Shown: in pieces, positions 50,660 through 61,242 of the stretch
How positions within the stretch are numbered: the first letter of the stretch is position 1
How the letters are laid out: every line of letters begins with the position of its first letter
NCBI RefSeq assembly: GCF_000165425.1
Contig: NW_001799300.1
Span: 372,001 to 436,000 of the forward strand
DNA length: 64,000 bases
Source of the DNA: Paramecium tetraurelia
Taxonomy: Eukaryota > Ciliophora > Oligohymenophorea > Peniculida > Parameciidae
Direction: 5' to 3'
Translations under genes and position numbers: made by a program
The notes under the pieces: generated by a model
Seen by the model: only the letters and a program-made list of their open reading frames with translations
Database searches by the model: none
What the model was told of the DNA's origin: nothing

Positions 50660-51794
50660 TCATTGTCTTCTAGATTGTTCAAATTGAGGATTCTTTCTTT
50701 GATTTATAATACCAAAGATCCCTTTATTCATAGTTTATTTAATGTTTATTTCCCTAGCTTTCACTTCATCCAGGTATTTAATTTAGGGATCGAAATTGCC
50801 AAACTTTCTGAGTTCTGCTCTGATATCCTTAACCTGAGGTTTAGAGAGGTCTAATATTAATTTGATATATGTTACGTTCCAAGAGTAAAAGAACATCCTT
50901 CAAGACTTCATCATTTTGTTTTCCATCAAAAGGCTTGATGAAAATACCATTGTCTTGATATTAATACATCCTCTCTGGATCAGAATCAAGAACTATAACT
51001 CTATTTAGAGGACGATTGAGATATTTCAAATCCCTAATGTATCTACCTTTCTCAAACACCATTGATTCTCTACCAAAGGCACCTGCAAATATCTATCTAG
51101 GTAGGATCCAATTTTTGAGTAATTTGTTATGTAAACTGCATAATAAAAATACCAATACCATGGTTTCATCGTCACTCAAAATAACCACTTCATACATCTT
51201 AGGTAATTTTTCAAGAAACCTCTACAAACCATTTCTTCTTTTGATTTCTCCTCTAATTGTTCAAATTCAATAAATACCCAACACCAAACACATAATCCAT
51301 ATGCAATAGAGTACCTGAGATATTCAGTACTAAAGTCTTGGGTATCTCATATCCAAATGGCAACTCAGGGATATCGGGCAATAATTTATCGATTGCTGGC
51401 TTAGTCATAAACTAATGCTAGAATTAAGTGTTTACATCGTAAAATGCTTAGTATTGATCCTAGCAATATTTGGCAGCGTCATTTATCTGCTTTTAATAGC
51501 CTACTCATATATTGTCATTTTACCCAATTCTTGTGTTGGATCAGTTTTATAATTATTTAGATACAAATTATAGCCAAACAAAGCTGATGTTGTCCACCAA
51601 AATATCCTTGAAAACAATCTGAAGTATGAAAATGCTTTCTCTTTATTCTCCAATGTTGGGTTAGCCTCTTCTGCCTCTATCGTTCTCTCATCCCATTCAT
51701 CCTACTATTCTTTTTGTTGTTATTGCTATTAACTAAACTTATATCTTGGGAAACGTAATAGAGTTAACGATCTAATTGAATATTTGCTTAGCAT
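50660..51794 (-). CDS. TIM50: TIM50, mitochondrial inner-membrane import receptor
   Basis: TIM50 is the presequence receptor of the TIM23 translocase; its intermembrane part is an inactive FCP1-like phosphatase fold. The product begins with a basic amphipathic presequence (MLSKYSIRSLTLLRFPRYKF), has one membrane helix (IFWWTTSALFGYNLYL), and then the domain: TLVLNISGTLLHMDYVFG (normally DxDxT-like; here NISGT, so both catalytic aspartates are absent, as expected), LPKMYEVVILSDDET, FAGAFGRESMVFEKGRYIRD, LKYLNRPLNRVIVLDSDPE and NGIFIKPFDGKQNDEVLKDV. Introns of 23 and 25 nt are removed; the last (GTAACA...ATTAG) opens the true C-terminus. Length about 355 residues. The gene is followed on the same strand by the phosphoesterase gene upstream, 21 bp away. 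Confidence 0.88.
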
Positions 51795-51815
51795 CCGTAA
51801 TTAAAATATAAATTT

Positions 51816-52576
51816 TCAAATAAATATATGTTCAATTTTATCCACCTTATTTGATATTCTGATTATGCAATAGTTACCATGAAGCAATGGACCAACATTA
51901 ACCACTTTACATTAACTTATCATTCTACTCCCTACTCCATCATGTGTATGTCCGTGCACATTTAATATAATGTTCTTCTTGTTCTTGATCAAATTTGATT
52001 GTGAATCACTTCCAGATTTAATTACATCATCCCATCCATCATCACTGCATATTGTCGTTTAACTTAACGCAGGACCTATGTGAGTAATGAGTATTATCTT
52101 CCCCTCTTCAGGCAATTTCAGTTTCCCAAGGTCTTGCGAATACTCCTCATCACTCTTGTATGGATATCCTTACCAAATCAAACCTTGCTTATTGTATCCT
52201 TAGGATAAATCTCTATACTACCTGGAATGCTGCCCCCCAAACCCACTATCCATAAATCATCTCGTATTTGTAATGATTTTTTATGAATGTTGATAAATCC
52301 TTCCTCTAGATAAGTATCCTACAGTAATTCATCACTGTCATGATTTCCAGGAATAAAGTATATCGGACAACCAAAACACTTAAATGGATTTAATAACTTT
52401 CGCAAATTGTCCAACTCTGAATCCTCACCTTCTTGATGTTACAGGTTCAAAAAATCACCCAATAAAAAAACTGCATCGAATTGTTAATGTTTTTCTCTCT
52501 CTATCAACAATTAGACTGTTTCAAAATTGAGATGAAGATCAGAAGCACATAAAATTACTTTTTAGTTATTTTACAT
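51816..52576 (-). CDS. Calcineurin-like metallophosphoesterase
   Basis: About 245 residues with one 23-nt intron (GTAGTA...CCTAAG). All five metal-binding blocks of the calcineurin-like phosphoesterase fold are present in order: ASDLHLN (D-x-H), LLGDF (G-D), IPGNHDSDE (G-N-H-D), LITHIGP (H) and NVHGHTHDG (G-H-x-H). It should therefore be a two-metal hydrolase of the Mre11/SbcD-YfcE-like superfamily; the compact size and LHLNF start suggest a small cytosolic phosphodiesterase, but substrate cannot be told. The start MQNNQKVILCASDLHLNFET uses a TAA glutamine as second codon. Tandem with TIM50 on the minus strand. Confidence 0.88.
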
Positions 52577-52658
52577 ATATAAATTAATAATGTATCTAGC
52601 ATAAGAATGAAATAATTAATAATAAGTGTCATATTATATATTACTAAATATAAAATTC

Positions 52659-55600
52659 TCATTTTTTATTTGGTTTTTTCCCTTGCTTTTTAAGTTCGGC
52701 CAATTTTTCTGCCTAAAAATTCGGATTGCCTGATGCTTCATCCAACATATCCTCTGCAGCACTTGTGTCTAAACCTTCAATATTTAATTGTTAAATCTAA
52801 TCAACACACTTCTGCAATGTATCAACATCAAAGTTTTACAGAGCCGTGTTTATTTTTTCTTGAATTATTGCTATCTTCCAATTATTTATGACCTATTTGG
52901 CAGCACCTACCAAAACAGGATCTAATTAAGAAGGATCAGCTATTAATTTCTCTACATCCTCTGGATTTCCAATTTTTTCTTGTTTGCATAACTATCATTA
53001 TTAATGCACATCTTACATCAAACAATTATTGTTCTTTCTTCATTAATTAAGTCAAATCCTATTTGATAGAATCTCGTTATTAATATATCTCTGCAAGTTC
53101 TTATTTGTATGATGACCTGTAAGATTAGAATTCATTAATTAAGATTTCTTTATTATCCCTATAATTGCTAAATTTAAATAATACTTTTAAAGAAGCTTAA
53201 TTTCTTCTCTCATTTTAAGATTTCTTTGGATGATTCCGGCAATCTCTTCCTTTCCCATCAAAATTCCTTCCACTATTTCTCTTTTCTACACATCGCTTCT
53301 TACATTAATCAATCCAGCATGTCTAGCATAATGATCCATAATTCTATCTTATTCTAAATGCTATAAGAATTATGTAATGGCTTCATTAACGTGATTTTCA
53401 GATTTTGGTATTTATCTTTATTAAGGAGCAGTTTCAACTGGTGCCTCAACTTTTGATTATTTACCCACTTTTTTATCATCCTTTTTAGGTCCCTTTTTTT
53501 GGGCTGCTTACTTGGCCTCCTCTTCCCTTTACTTTTTTGTCATTCTGGGTGCATTTACAATAGCCTATTCCTCAGGGGTTAGTTCTTCCTTTAATGTTAT
53601 TAAATATTTTGTTCTCGATTTCTTAGCATTTGCTGCCCTTCCTGGCTCTTTATCTTCCCAAGATTTTTTAATTGCTTTTTCTTTGTCTTCCTTTGTTGTA
53701 TCTCTAACAAGTGCAACAGTGTCTGATGCAAATATAGTTGTGAACCAATACAAATTATCTGTTTCTTCAGATTTAATTTTAGCTTCCGGCCATTCTCTAA
53801 GGTCAAAAGATGCTTATATTACATAATTTTCATCCTTAGGCAAAGTAATATTTGAAAGAGTGACAGAATTGATTCCGTAGTTATATACAATCAAATCATC
53901 CCCATGATATAATTCTAAACGAATGAGTCTTTCTCCTCTCATTTCAGATTCAACTATTTCTAATTCTTAAGCTCCTCCTTTTGTTTATTTACCTTTAGCC
54001 ACTTGTTATTACTATTAAGCTTGTTGTCCTTCTGTTAATCTAACATAGATGCTAACTTGGGCTTCATTTGCAAAGATCCTCTCCCTAAATATAGTACCAT
54101 ATTTGGTTGGAACATATTTGTCATAATAACGAGTGGGTTCTACATTTTCTAGTTATGTGAAGGTGAATTCTTGATTGACTAAGAAATCCAGTTCAAAGGT
54201 GCCTTCTTAAGTGTTGTATTAAGGAGTCCCTTCTAGTATAAAGTAATAAGTAGTTTAACTTCGGAGCATCATTCTTTAAGTACCATTAATGATGGATTCA
54301 CTTTCAAATAGATTCTTATGAACCCCTTCTATAGTAGTAAGCATTAGGTTATTATCAGGTGGAGGAATTTCACATAATTTAATTTTGAGAAATTTTAATA
54401 ATTGGTTATCTGTTGTGCTCTTCAATCTATAAACAAATGACCCATTCTCCTTGTTAGAATTCAAAAACACTTTGAATCTAAAGTACACATAGTATTTATT
54501 GGCTTCGCATGCTGGATAGTCAATTTGAAAGGATTATTTTTGATAATTTTCATAGTCAATCAAATAATCAAACACACTTTAAGTGCTGATTTTATTATTG
54601 GATGTCAACCACATAGTGAAATTGAGTGGTGAGTATATATTCATTTTGAATATGTGATTTTTATTATCTAATAATAACATCTATGAGCTAACACATTAAT
54701 TCAACAATTTGTAATCCAATATCGACTCATATGTCTCCAAATCAAATCGTTATAACATAGAATATGGCCTTATTTATTCATTAAAATCTTTATTCTGAGA
54801 ATATTTGGGTTGAAATCCAACAAGAAAAGCAACCTAGGCATTATCATCAGAATCTGGATCTCTTTGAACAATTACCATTTCAATGTTGTCATAACCAGCA
54901 ATATCATTGTCTGGATTGCTTTGAATTTGCAAAACTTACATATTATATCTCTTTGGATCATAAGCTATTTGAATGTAATCAAAAAGACTTAGGAATTCTT
55001 TTTCATGCACCCAGAATCCACCTTCTCCTCTGTTAAACGGTTCCTAAGCATTAGAAACTGAAGAGAAATCCTCTAAAGGTTTCACTGTGAAGCTATCATC
55101 AGTATTTTTCATATTAGCTGAAACCACGGATTTATCATCTCCCTTGATTTCAGGGATATCATAATTAGGAGGTTTGTTCAGCTTATTAGCAATACACTTT
55201 TTAGCAATATATATTTCATCAGCAGCAAGAGGACTGAAAACAATCACTGGATCTTTACCTGAGACATCACTCTTTAATCTTAAATATCTATGTTTAACAG
55301 GTTATTGACTAATTAATGAGATCCTTTTTTTATCATCATCTTGTAACTTTTCTTTAATTTCTTTCTTTCTTCTTCTCAAATCCAGTTTCTCTTCCTTCGT
55401 CATCTTGTTCATAGGAGTTTTGCAGAGATCAAAATATTCTTATCTCAATCTCAATTCTCTATCACTCCTCTTTTATGCATAAACCATATTAAATCCATTC
55501 TCATTCTAAAATTGCTCTACAATTGAATATGAAAAACATGTATTCATATTTGTATCTCCTGGTACTTTAGGAGGTTTAGGTGTGGAATATGATCGACTCA

Positions 55601-57019
55601 AACTTTCGAAAGAGAATCCCCTTTGAGTTTTTCTGAACCTTTGAACCTTTTGCTCATTTTCCTCTTGCTACATTTCTTCCTATTATTCATCCTATTCTTC
55701 TTATTGCATTTGTTGATGTTAAGAAGGCGAACCATTTTTATTTCTGGCTACTTCATAATTATCAAACTCCTTTTAGGGATTTCTCAATAATTCCAATTAA
55801 TATTCCTTCTTAGATCGATTATTTGTATTTTAAATTGATTGATTTTTATAACTATAAGTTGATACAAACACATCCTTCTAGATATAATGATTATTATTCA
55901 TCATATTGTCTATGATACCCCAACTGTTGATGGTCTTCAGATCAATAGTCTCAGTCAATAAACCCATCAATGAATACATGACAAATCCATCTCCAACCAA
56001 ACTGCCCTTGCTTTGATAATCCCATAGTTATAACACTGCCTTACTGATAATCATTGGCCATAATTAATTCTTATCAACACTTTAGGGTAATAATGCTTTG
56101 CCATCATAAGTTGTGGGCATGTGATCAGAAACCTATATTTTTCTCTCTTTTCCCATGAAATACAATTTGACTATATATTTGCCATTAGGATTATAAATTG
56201 GTGCCCCATCCTTTTATGGATAGATCTTGCTGGAGAGTGACTTTTGAGTAAAGCAATCCTTAATATCTCTGTCCTTAATCTGCTATAATTATGAAGCAAT
56301 CCAACGAGAATTGGGTGGTAATTCATCACTACAAATGAGATCACTTAATCTGACATCAGAGGTCATCTTAGGATTTTCATCGAACACTTCTTCTGCTTGT
56401 TTTTTATTACCCTTTTTATTTTTTTATTAAGCTGCCTATTTTTCTAAGAACTCCTTTCTTCTCATCTCCACTTCTTCAGGTGTTTCCATTCTCTCGAAAC
56501 TCTCACAAATAGTCAAATGATGCTCAACTTCCTTCTCCATGTAATGTATTTTTTCAACTGTTTCAAGTCTAGTCGAGTAATAGTCATCATTCATATTATA
56601 TCTATTTTCTCTCATGTCCATGTAAGGTGGTTCATGTTCAGATTCTCTAACATCACTTATATATTTGTTTACTATTGCCATCTTTATCTTAAAAAATTCT
56701 TTGGTCTTCTCCAAAAAGGAACATATTTGTCAGTTTCAAAATTACACTTAGTAAGTTGGGCTTCTCCCTATAGAAGGTTTATGGCTTGAACAGCTTCATC
56801 ACCTGGCCATTCATCAGGGTCAGGGAATGGGTTGATATTCTTTTACGTTGATCAATTTGCTTTACCATGCAGATTCTATTTGTTAATTTGTTCTGGTGCT
56901 TTGAGTGGTTTCGGATCTCTTGGTGGATTCTTAACACTCTGTGGTATCACGTCCTTCATTGGTGTGCCCACTCTAAATAACTATCGACCCTTTTGATCCT
57001 TTGTTGTTTTAGGAGGCAT
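52659..57019 (-). CDS. Calpain-like / androglobin-like protein
   Basis: About 1,400 residues starting MPPKTTKDQKGRQLFRVGTP, with several short introns. Residues around 250-400 resemble the calpain protease domain: VSDHMPTTYDGKALLPQSVD, NQLWPMIISKAVLQLWDY and a GDGF...LTG-like turn, but I do not see an intact GDCWFLA catalytic cysteine block. Later parts form large beta-rich domains typical of calpain-7 and androglobin (FWVHEKEFLSLFDYIQIAYD, TYYFILEGTP). The segment IFASDTVALVRDTTKED ... KSWEDKEPGRAANAKKSRTKY closely recalls androglobin, a calpain-globin protein of cilia and sperm. I could not confirm a globin domain. The A5 run at 56713-56717 hides a one-base frameshift (VPF to EKTKEFF), and an in-frame TGA at 56852-56854 remains unexplained. 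Divergent from the next gene with 36 bp. Confidence 0.6.
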
Positions 57020-57055
57020 ACAAAATAATTAAATTAATAATAATTACAATAAATC

Positions 57056-57710
57056 ATGTTTCCATACATATTTGCCTTTTGTCTTTGTCTCTGTGTCTAA
57101 TTAACTAAGGGAGTGTCTGATAACATCGAGGTTATCACTTCATGTTGGCTTATCACATTGCAAGACAATCAAAAATTCAAGGTATTTTAATTTCTCAATG
57201 CTTTTAGACATTTGATCATGTAGTGGATTCAGTGGCTAAACGTTATTCGCAGAGTGACAAAGACAAGATTGTCCATGACATCAGAGTGTATATGATTAAA
57301 AAGTGTTTTGCTACCCTTCCCCTCGCAGATAGCAAATAGGTAAGCACATCTATTTAACACGCGTTTTTTAGATAATCAAAGATTTTGAAGCTGGGCAATC
57401 CTTCCATGTAGCCTATCGAGAGGTCGTTAAGGGCTTTGATTACACTCATTACATTAAGGACCTGAAAAACAAGGACCTCATTCCAAACCCATAATTGGAT
57501 GACACCATTTCAAGCATTGTCAAAACTCTTGAAAGTGAATTTCTCAAGGAAACTCAAAGTGAGATCCAATAAGCAGTCCCTCCCATTGGAGTTTTCGGAA
57601 TGAATTTCAATTACTTGCTTGTGTTCCCAATCATTGGAGGAGTCTTTTTGGCATATTTTGCGATTAATGCATTCAGAACTTTACAAACCACCCCGAAAAA
57701 AAAGAAGTGA
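57056..57710 (+). CDS. Type I membrane protein, secretory pathway, unknown family
   Basis: About 200 residues after two introns (26 nt after QKFK, 31 nt after DSKQ). It has a Cys-rich signal peptide (MFPYIFAFCLCLCVQLTKGV), a luminal part with scattered cysteines and charged helices (YIKDLKNKDLIPNPQLDDTI), and one C-terminal membrane segment (YLLVFPIIGGVFLAYFAINAF). The tail is only TLQTTPKKKK, a lysine cluster at the very end that could serve as a dilysine-type ER retrieval signal. I do not recognise a family. TGA at 57708-57710. Confidence 0.65.
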
Positions 57711-57755
57711 AATTGTAATTAAATATTTTAATATATTAATATTTAAATCTTTGAT

Positions 57756-59054
57756 ATGAGTAAAAAGAATACTAAGCGTAAATAAAACAACAAGGTAGAG
57801 AAGGACGACGATTACAGTGACATCTTTGAAGACATCTAACCTGTATTGCCTATTATAAAAAAAAAATCAAAAGAACAACAGCAAACAAACCAAATACACT
57901 TTGAGTCCATTCGCAATCCAGAATAAGCCAATCTCATTCGATGTCCCATAGAATCCATCAATATTGAATAGGTTCATTATTCCCACCAATTATTTAGATT
58001 CTGCAGGACATTTTGTATGAGTCTTCCAAAGAGTCCCAATACTCCAAGACTCTCAAGTAAATACTACTCATGGGACAGCGGGAATTGCGAGACAAACAAA
58101 AATATTACTAATTTAAATGGCAATCATTAGGTCACTCAAATATCAATCGTTAAGAATATCAACGATAGGAGTAGATGCTCAAAGAACAATAATCCAAAGA
58201 CATTGCTGAAATTCAAAATAATGTTATTGCTGAATTAGGAAGGAAGAGAGTCAAAGGATTTCAATAAAGAGAGGATATCCTGGATGAATTTAGAATAAAT
58301 TTTATGAAGAAAAGACATCTCACACCAGATGGTCCTGTGATGGAAGAATTCCAATTCTATGTCGATCCTGAAGAAGCTAATCGATTGAAGAGAGATCAAA
58401 TTTAATTGTTGGAAAAGCTTATGGAAGAATCACATCTGATTCCAGAAAATCATCCCCTAGAATTGAAAAGATACTACAGTCAACCAGAAAATGCAGGACA
58501 CCAACCACGTTATTTACAAAGAACCTAAAGTAATTATATTTAAAAGTATTATCTACATCTTATATTAGTAATAACGAATAACATTCTAGTGATACTTAAA
58601 AATTACAAATATTTCCAAAATTGTAGATTGACAAAATCATTAAGGAAAAGATGGAAAATATGACACCTAAGAAAATTGAAGTAAGTGTTTCTAAAATAAC
58701 CCAAGCTTGAAGGAACTGCTCAAACTTGAAGAGTAAGATATTCAAGTCATTCCCAGAAATGTCAGGGTCATGCTTTTGGATTCCAAATCAGATGAACTAT
58801 ACACTGACAAGGATTTCTAATTGGATTAGGCTGAAAGATATATCGAAGTCTTTAATTAATTGAAGGTTTTTATTGTTATTTTATATTTATAGAACCAAAA
58901 CTTCTATGAATTGGATTTGGAAAAGATGTTAGAACTCACGATTTATATTGTGAATAATACTCATTATCAGCAAAAGTTTAAGTTGTCCGAAGATAGAAAA
59001 TAAGTAACACCCAGAGAATTGTTGAATTATATTGAAAAATTATAAAGATAATGA
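57756..59054 (+). CDS. Unknown protein of about 400 residues, helical
   Basis: ATG 57756-57758 (MSKKNTKRKQNNKVEKDDDY). A 26-nt intron starting GTTC (after NIEQ), a 17-nt intron (GTAATT...AAAAG), a 32-nt intron (GTAAGT...TTGAAG) and possibly a 27-nt GTTT intron are required. After an acidic, disordered N-terminus the protein is largely helical (ILYESSKESQYSKTLKQILL, KDIAEIQNNVIAELGRKRV, RQILDEF-like segment), with MKKRHLTPDGPVMEEFQFYV and a C-terminal globular-looking part (IQVIPRNVRVMLLDSKSDEL, NTHYQQKFKLSEDRKQV). No family recognised. Two of its introns begin GTT rather than GTA. It ends 59 bp before the tRNA. Confidence 0.65.
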
Positions 59055-59113
59055 AATATCAAATGTAAATTTTTGCCAAATAAAACTCAAATTCTCTCCC
59101 AGCTATTAACATT

Positions 59114-59185
59114 TCCGGTATAGTCTAGTGGTTAGGATATCAGGTTTTCACCCTGGGGACCCGGGTTCAATCCCCGGTATCGGAA
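59114..59185 (+). tRNA. tRNA-Glu (anticodon UUC)
   Basis: Seventy-two bases fold as a standard tRNA: acceptor TCCGGTA pairs with TATCGGA (one G-U), D-arm AGTCTAGTGGTTAGGAT, anticodon arm CAGGTTTTCACCCTG with loop TTTTCAC giving anticodon TTC, and T-arm CCGGGTTCAATCCCCGG containing GTTCAATCC. No intron. Anticodon UUC reads GAA/GAG, so this is an ordinary glutamate tRNA and not one of the extra glutamine tRNAs that read UAA/UAG in ciliates. CCA is not encoded. A T-run follows directly. Confidence 0.97.
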
Positions 59186-59188
59186 AAA

Positions 59189-59204
59189 TTTTTTATTTTT
59201 TTTT
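59189..59204 (+). terminator. RNA polymerase III terminator after tRNA-Glu
   Basis: Four bases past the end of the tRNA begins a run of T (interrupted by a single A), the normal polymerase III stop signal. It lies 41 bp upstream of the next gene start, so that gene's promoter is squeezed around it. Confidence 0.85.
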
Positions 59205-59244
59205 ATTAACTTTCACTTTAATCTAATTAATCAAATAAAATTAA

Positions 59245-60565
59245 ATGATTCCAACAAGTATTGTGGTTTGCGGAGGTGGAAATGGTTCTCATGCTACTGT
59301 AGCATCAGCAGGCCGTTTTGAAAACATTTAAGTCAATGTCTTTACCAGAAAGCCTCAAGATTGGAAACAAGAAATTGTAGGTTTGACTAAAGGAAGTCCA
59401 TGGGAATCACTTGGAAATTTTGTTGGTATGACCTAATATGTTGAATTCTTTAAGGAAAAATTAATAAAGTCTCTAATAATCCTTAAGATTTTCCAGGAGC
59501 AAAATTATGGATCATAGGAGGACCAGCTCATGTCCATCATGAAATTTTGTAGAAAATTGCTCCTTTTGTAACAAAGGATTCGTTTGTGGTAATTACGATT
59601 ACAATATAATCAAGGGTACATTGTATGCTTAAGGTGGATTTGAATGGATGTGCAGGAGCGTTTTTGGAGATAGAATCAGAACTGATAACATCACTTACTT
59701 TGGTCTTTATAACATCCCTTGGCTATGCAAAATTTTTAAATATGGAGAATCTGTAAGAATAATTGGACCAAAAACTAAGCTTTAATGCGCACTCTCAGAT
59801 TTAAGCAGAAAAGAAGAACTCTTTTTATTATTAGAAAAAATGTTTTAAATCCCTGTCCTATAAGCACCCAACTTTTTGACTTTAACCCTAACTCCTAGCA
59901 ATCAAATCATTCATCCTGCTAGAGTCTATGCCGTATTTAGAGTATGATAATGATGTTTATTTTTAGAATTGGGATGGAAAATAAGTATATCAACCTAGTC
60001 AAGTACCCACATTTTATGAAGATTTTGATGATTTTAGTGCCTACATGCTCCAAATATTGGATGATGAAATCTAAGCTATCAAAAGAGAGATTCTCAAAAG
60101 ATATCCTCATTTTAATTTAGATTTAATTATACCAATTAAGGAAAGAATTATTTAATAATATGGTGATCAAGTTAAAGATAAAACTAATTTGAAAACCGTA
60201 TTCAGAACTAATGCTGGATATGCTACTATTTAAATTCCTACTAAACCTGTTTAGGGAGGTGTGTAATTAAATACAGAAGCTAGAATCTTTTGGGAAGACA
60301 TTCCTTATGGATTATGCATCCTTAAAGTAACATGATCATAATACTCAATTATAGGATCTTTCAGAAATGCTCGGTCTTTAAACTCCTGGAACTGATAAAA
60401 TGATTGAGTGGCACCAAAAGTTTATGAATAAGGAATATGTTCAAAATTCAAAGATTAAATAGAAATCTATTAAAAGAAACAGGAGCCCCCTCTAAATATG
60501 GATTGGATACATTAGAAAAAGTATTAGGTATTTAGGAGGTTTCCTCATAAAAACCTAAATTGTGA
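59245..60565 (+). CDS. Opine (octopine/nopaline) dehydrogenase family protein
   Basis: About 400 residues. The N-terminus is a nucleotide-binding fold with GGGNGSHATVASAGRF, typical of the NAD/NADP octopine/nopaline dehydrogenase family (PF02317), enzymes that reductively join an amino acid and an alpha-keto acid. Further hallmarks: FPGAKLWIIGGPAHVHHEIL, GTLYAQGGFEWMCRSVFG, LTLTPSNQIIHPARVY (Asn-x-x-x-His-Pro-Ala-Arg is the family's substrate-domain signature), and an all-helical second domain ending AEMLG-like SEMLGLQTPGTDKMIEW. Introns of 29, 26, 25 and 28 nt are removed. A one-base shift in the A4 run 60472-60475 is needed to reach GAPSKYGLDTLEKVLGI and TGA 60563-60565; read straight, the frame passes into a nonsense tail. 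Substrate specificity cannot be told; the catalytic His and Arg region appears intact. Confidence 0.8.
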
Positions 60566-61242
60566 AGTTTATAAGTAGTCTATTAATAAACACAAATATT
60601 ATAATTTTATTTTGGAAAATAAATTTTCTTTTTTCGTAATTCATATTTATCAGATGGAAATAATGAATTTCACCCTGCTTACTTGAATGTAGTTTGAGCA
60701 TGTATTAGCTGATCATTAAGAATAGTAATTATATTAGCCAAGATTTTTATTAATTATATATATTAAATCTTACTATAAAAAAAGAATACTTACTTAAAAT
60801 ATCAAACAGTTAGATTAAAAAATTAAATCATTAGTATTTTTTAAGTTTTTAAAGTTTAAGTAATTGAATATACCTAGACTAATAATTTAGAGAAATGCGA
60901 AAAAATGAATAACTATAATTTGTTTTAAATTTACAAATTCAAAAATACTAATATTGTGAAAAATCTATATCCATTATTTTTTTGTGCATTTATGTAAATT
61001 TCAGAAAATTATAGAAAAATACATTGTATTAAATTTTAATATTTTGAATTACTATAATGATTAAAATTATCTTACAGAGTCCTCTAACCTATAAGTATGT
61101 ATTTATTTATTTGAATTTGAAGAATTTAAAGTCTTAACATTCTTCGAAGTTAAAAACTTTTGCAGCAATAAAATTTATCTTTTATAATTATCATTTATGA
61201 TTTAAAATTGTAAAAGAAATAAACAAAAATTATATTTAAATT
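60566..61242. other. AT-rich intergenic stretch
   Basis: About 680 bp between two plus-strand genes. The first 150 bp have short open stretches with somewhat protein-like composition on both strands (plus: SDGNNEFHPAYLNVV; minus: HSSKQGEIHYFHLI), but neither has a clear start and stop, so I do not call a gene. The remainder is plain AT-rich DNA. Confidence 0.4.

Noticed and set aside
51016-51273. Open plus-strand frame inside the TIM50 locus
   Set aside because: It is antisense to a clearly conserved part of TIM50 (SRESMVFEKGRYIRD region).
59114-59185. Suppressor-type tRNA-Gln for UAA/UAG
   Set aside because: The anticodon loop is TTTTCAC, anticodon TTC, which is glutamate.
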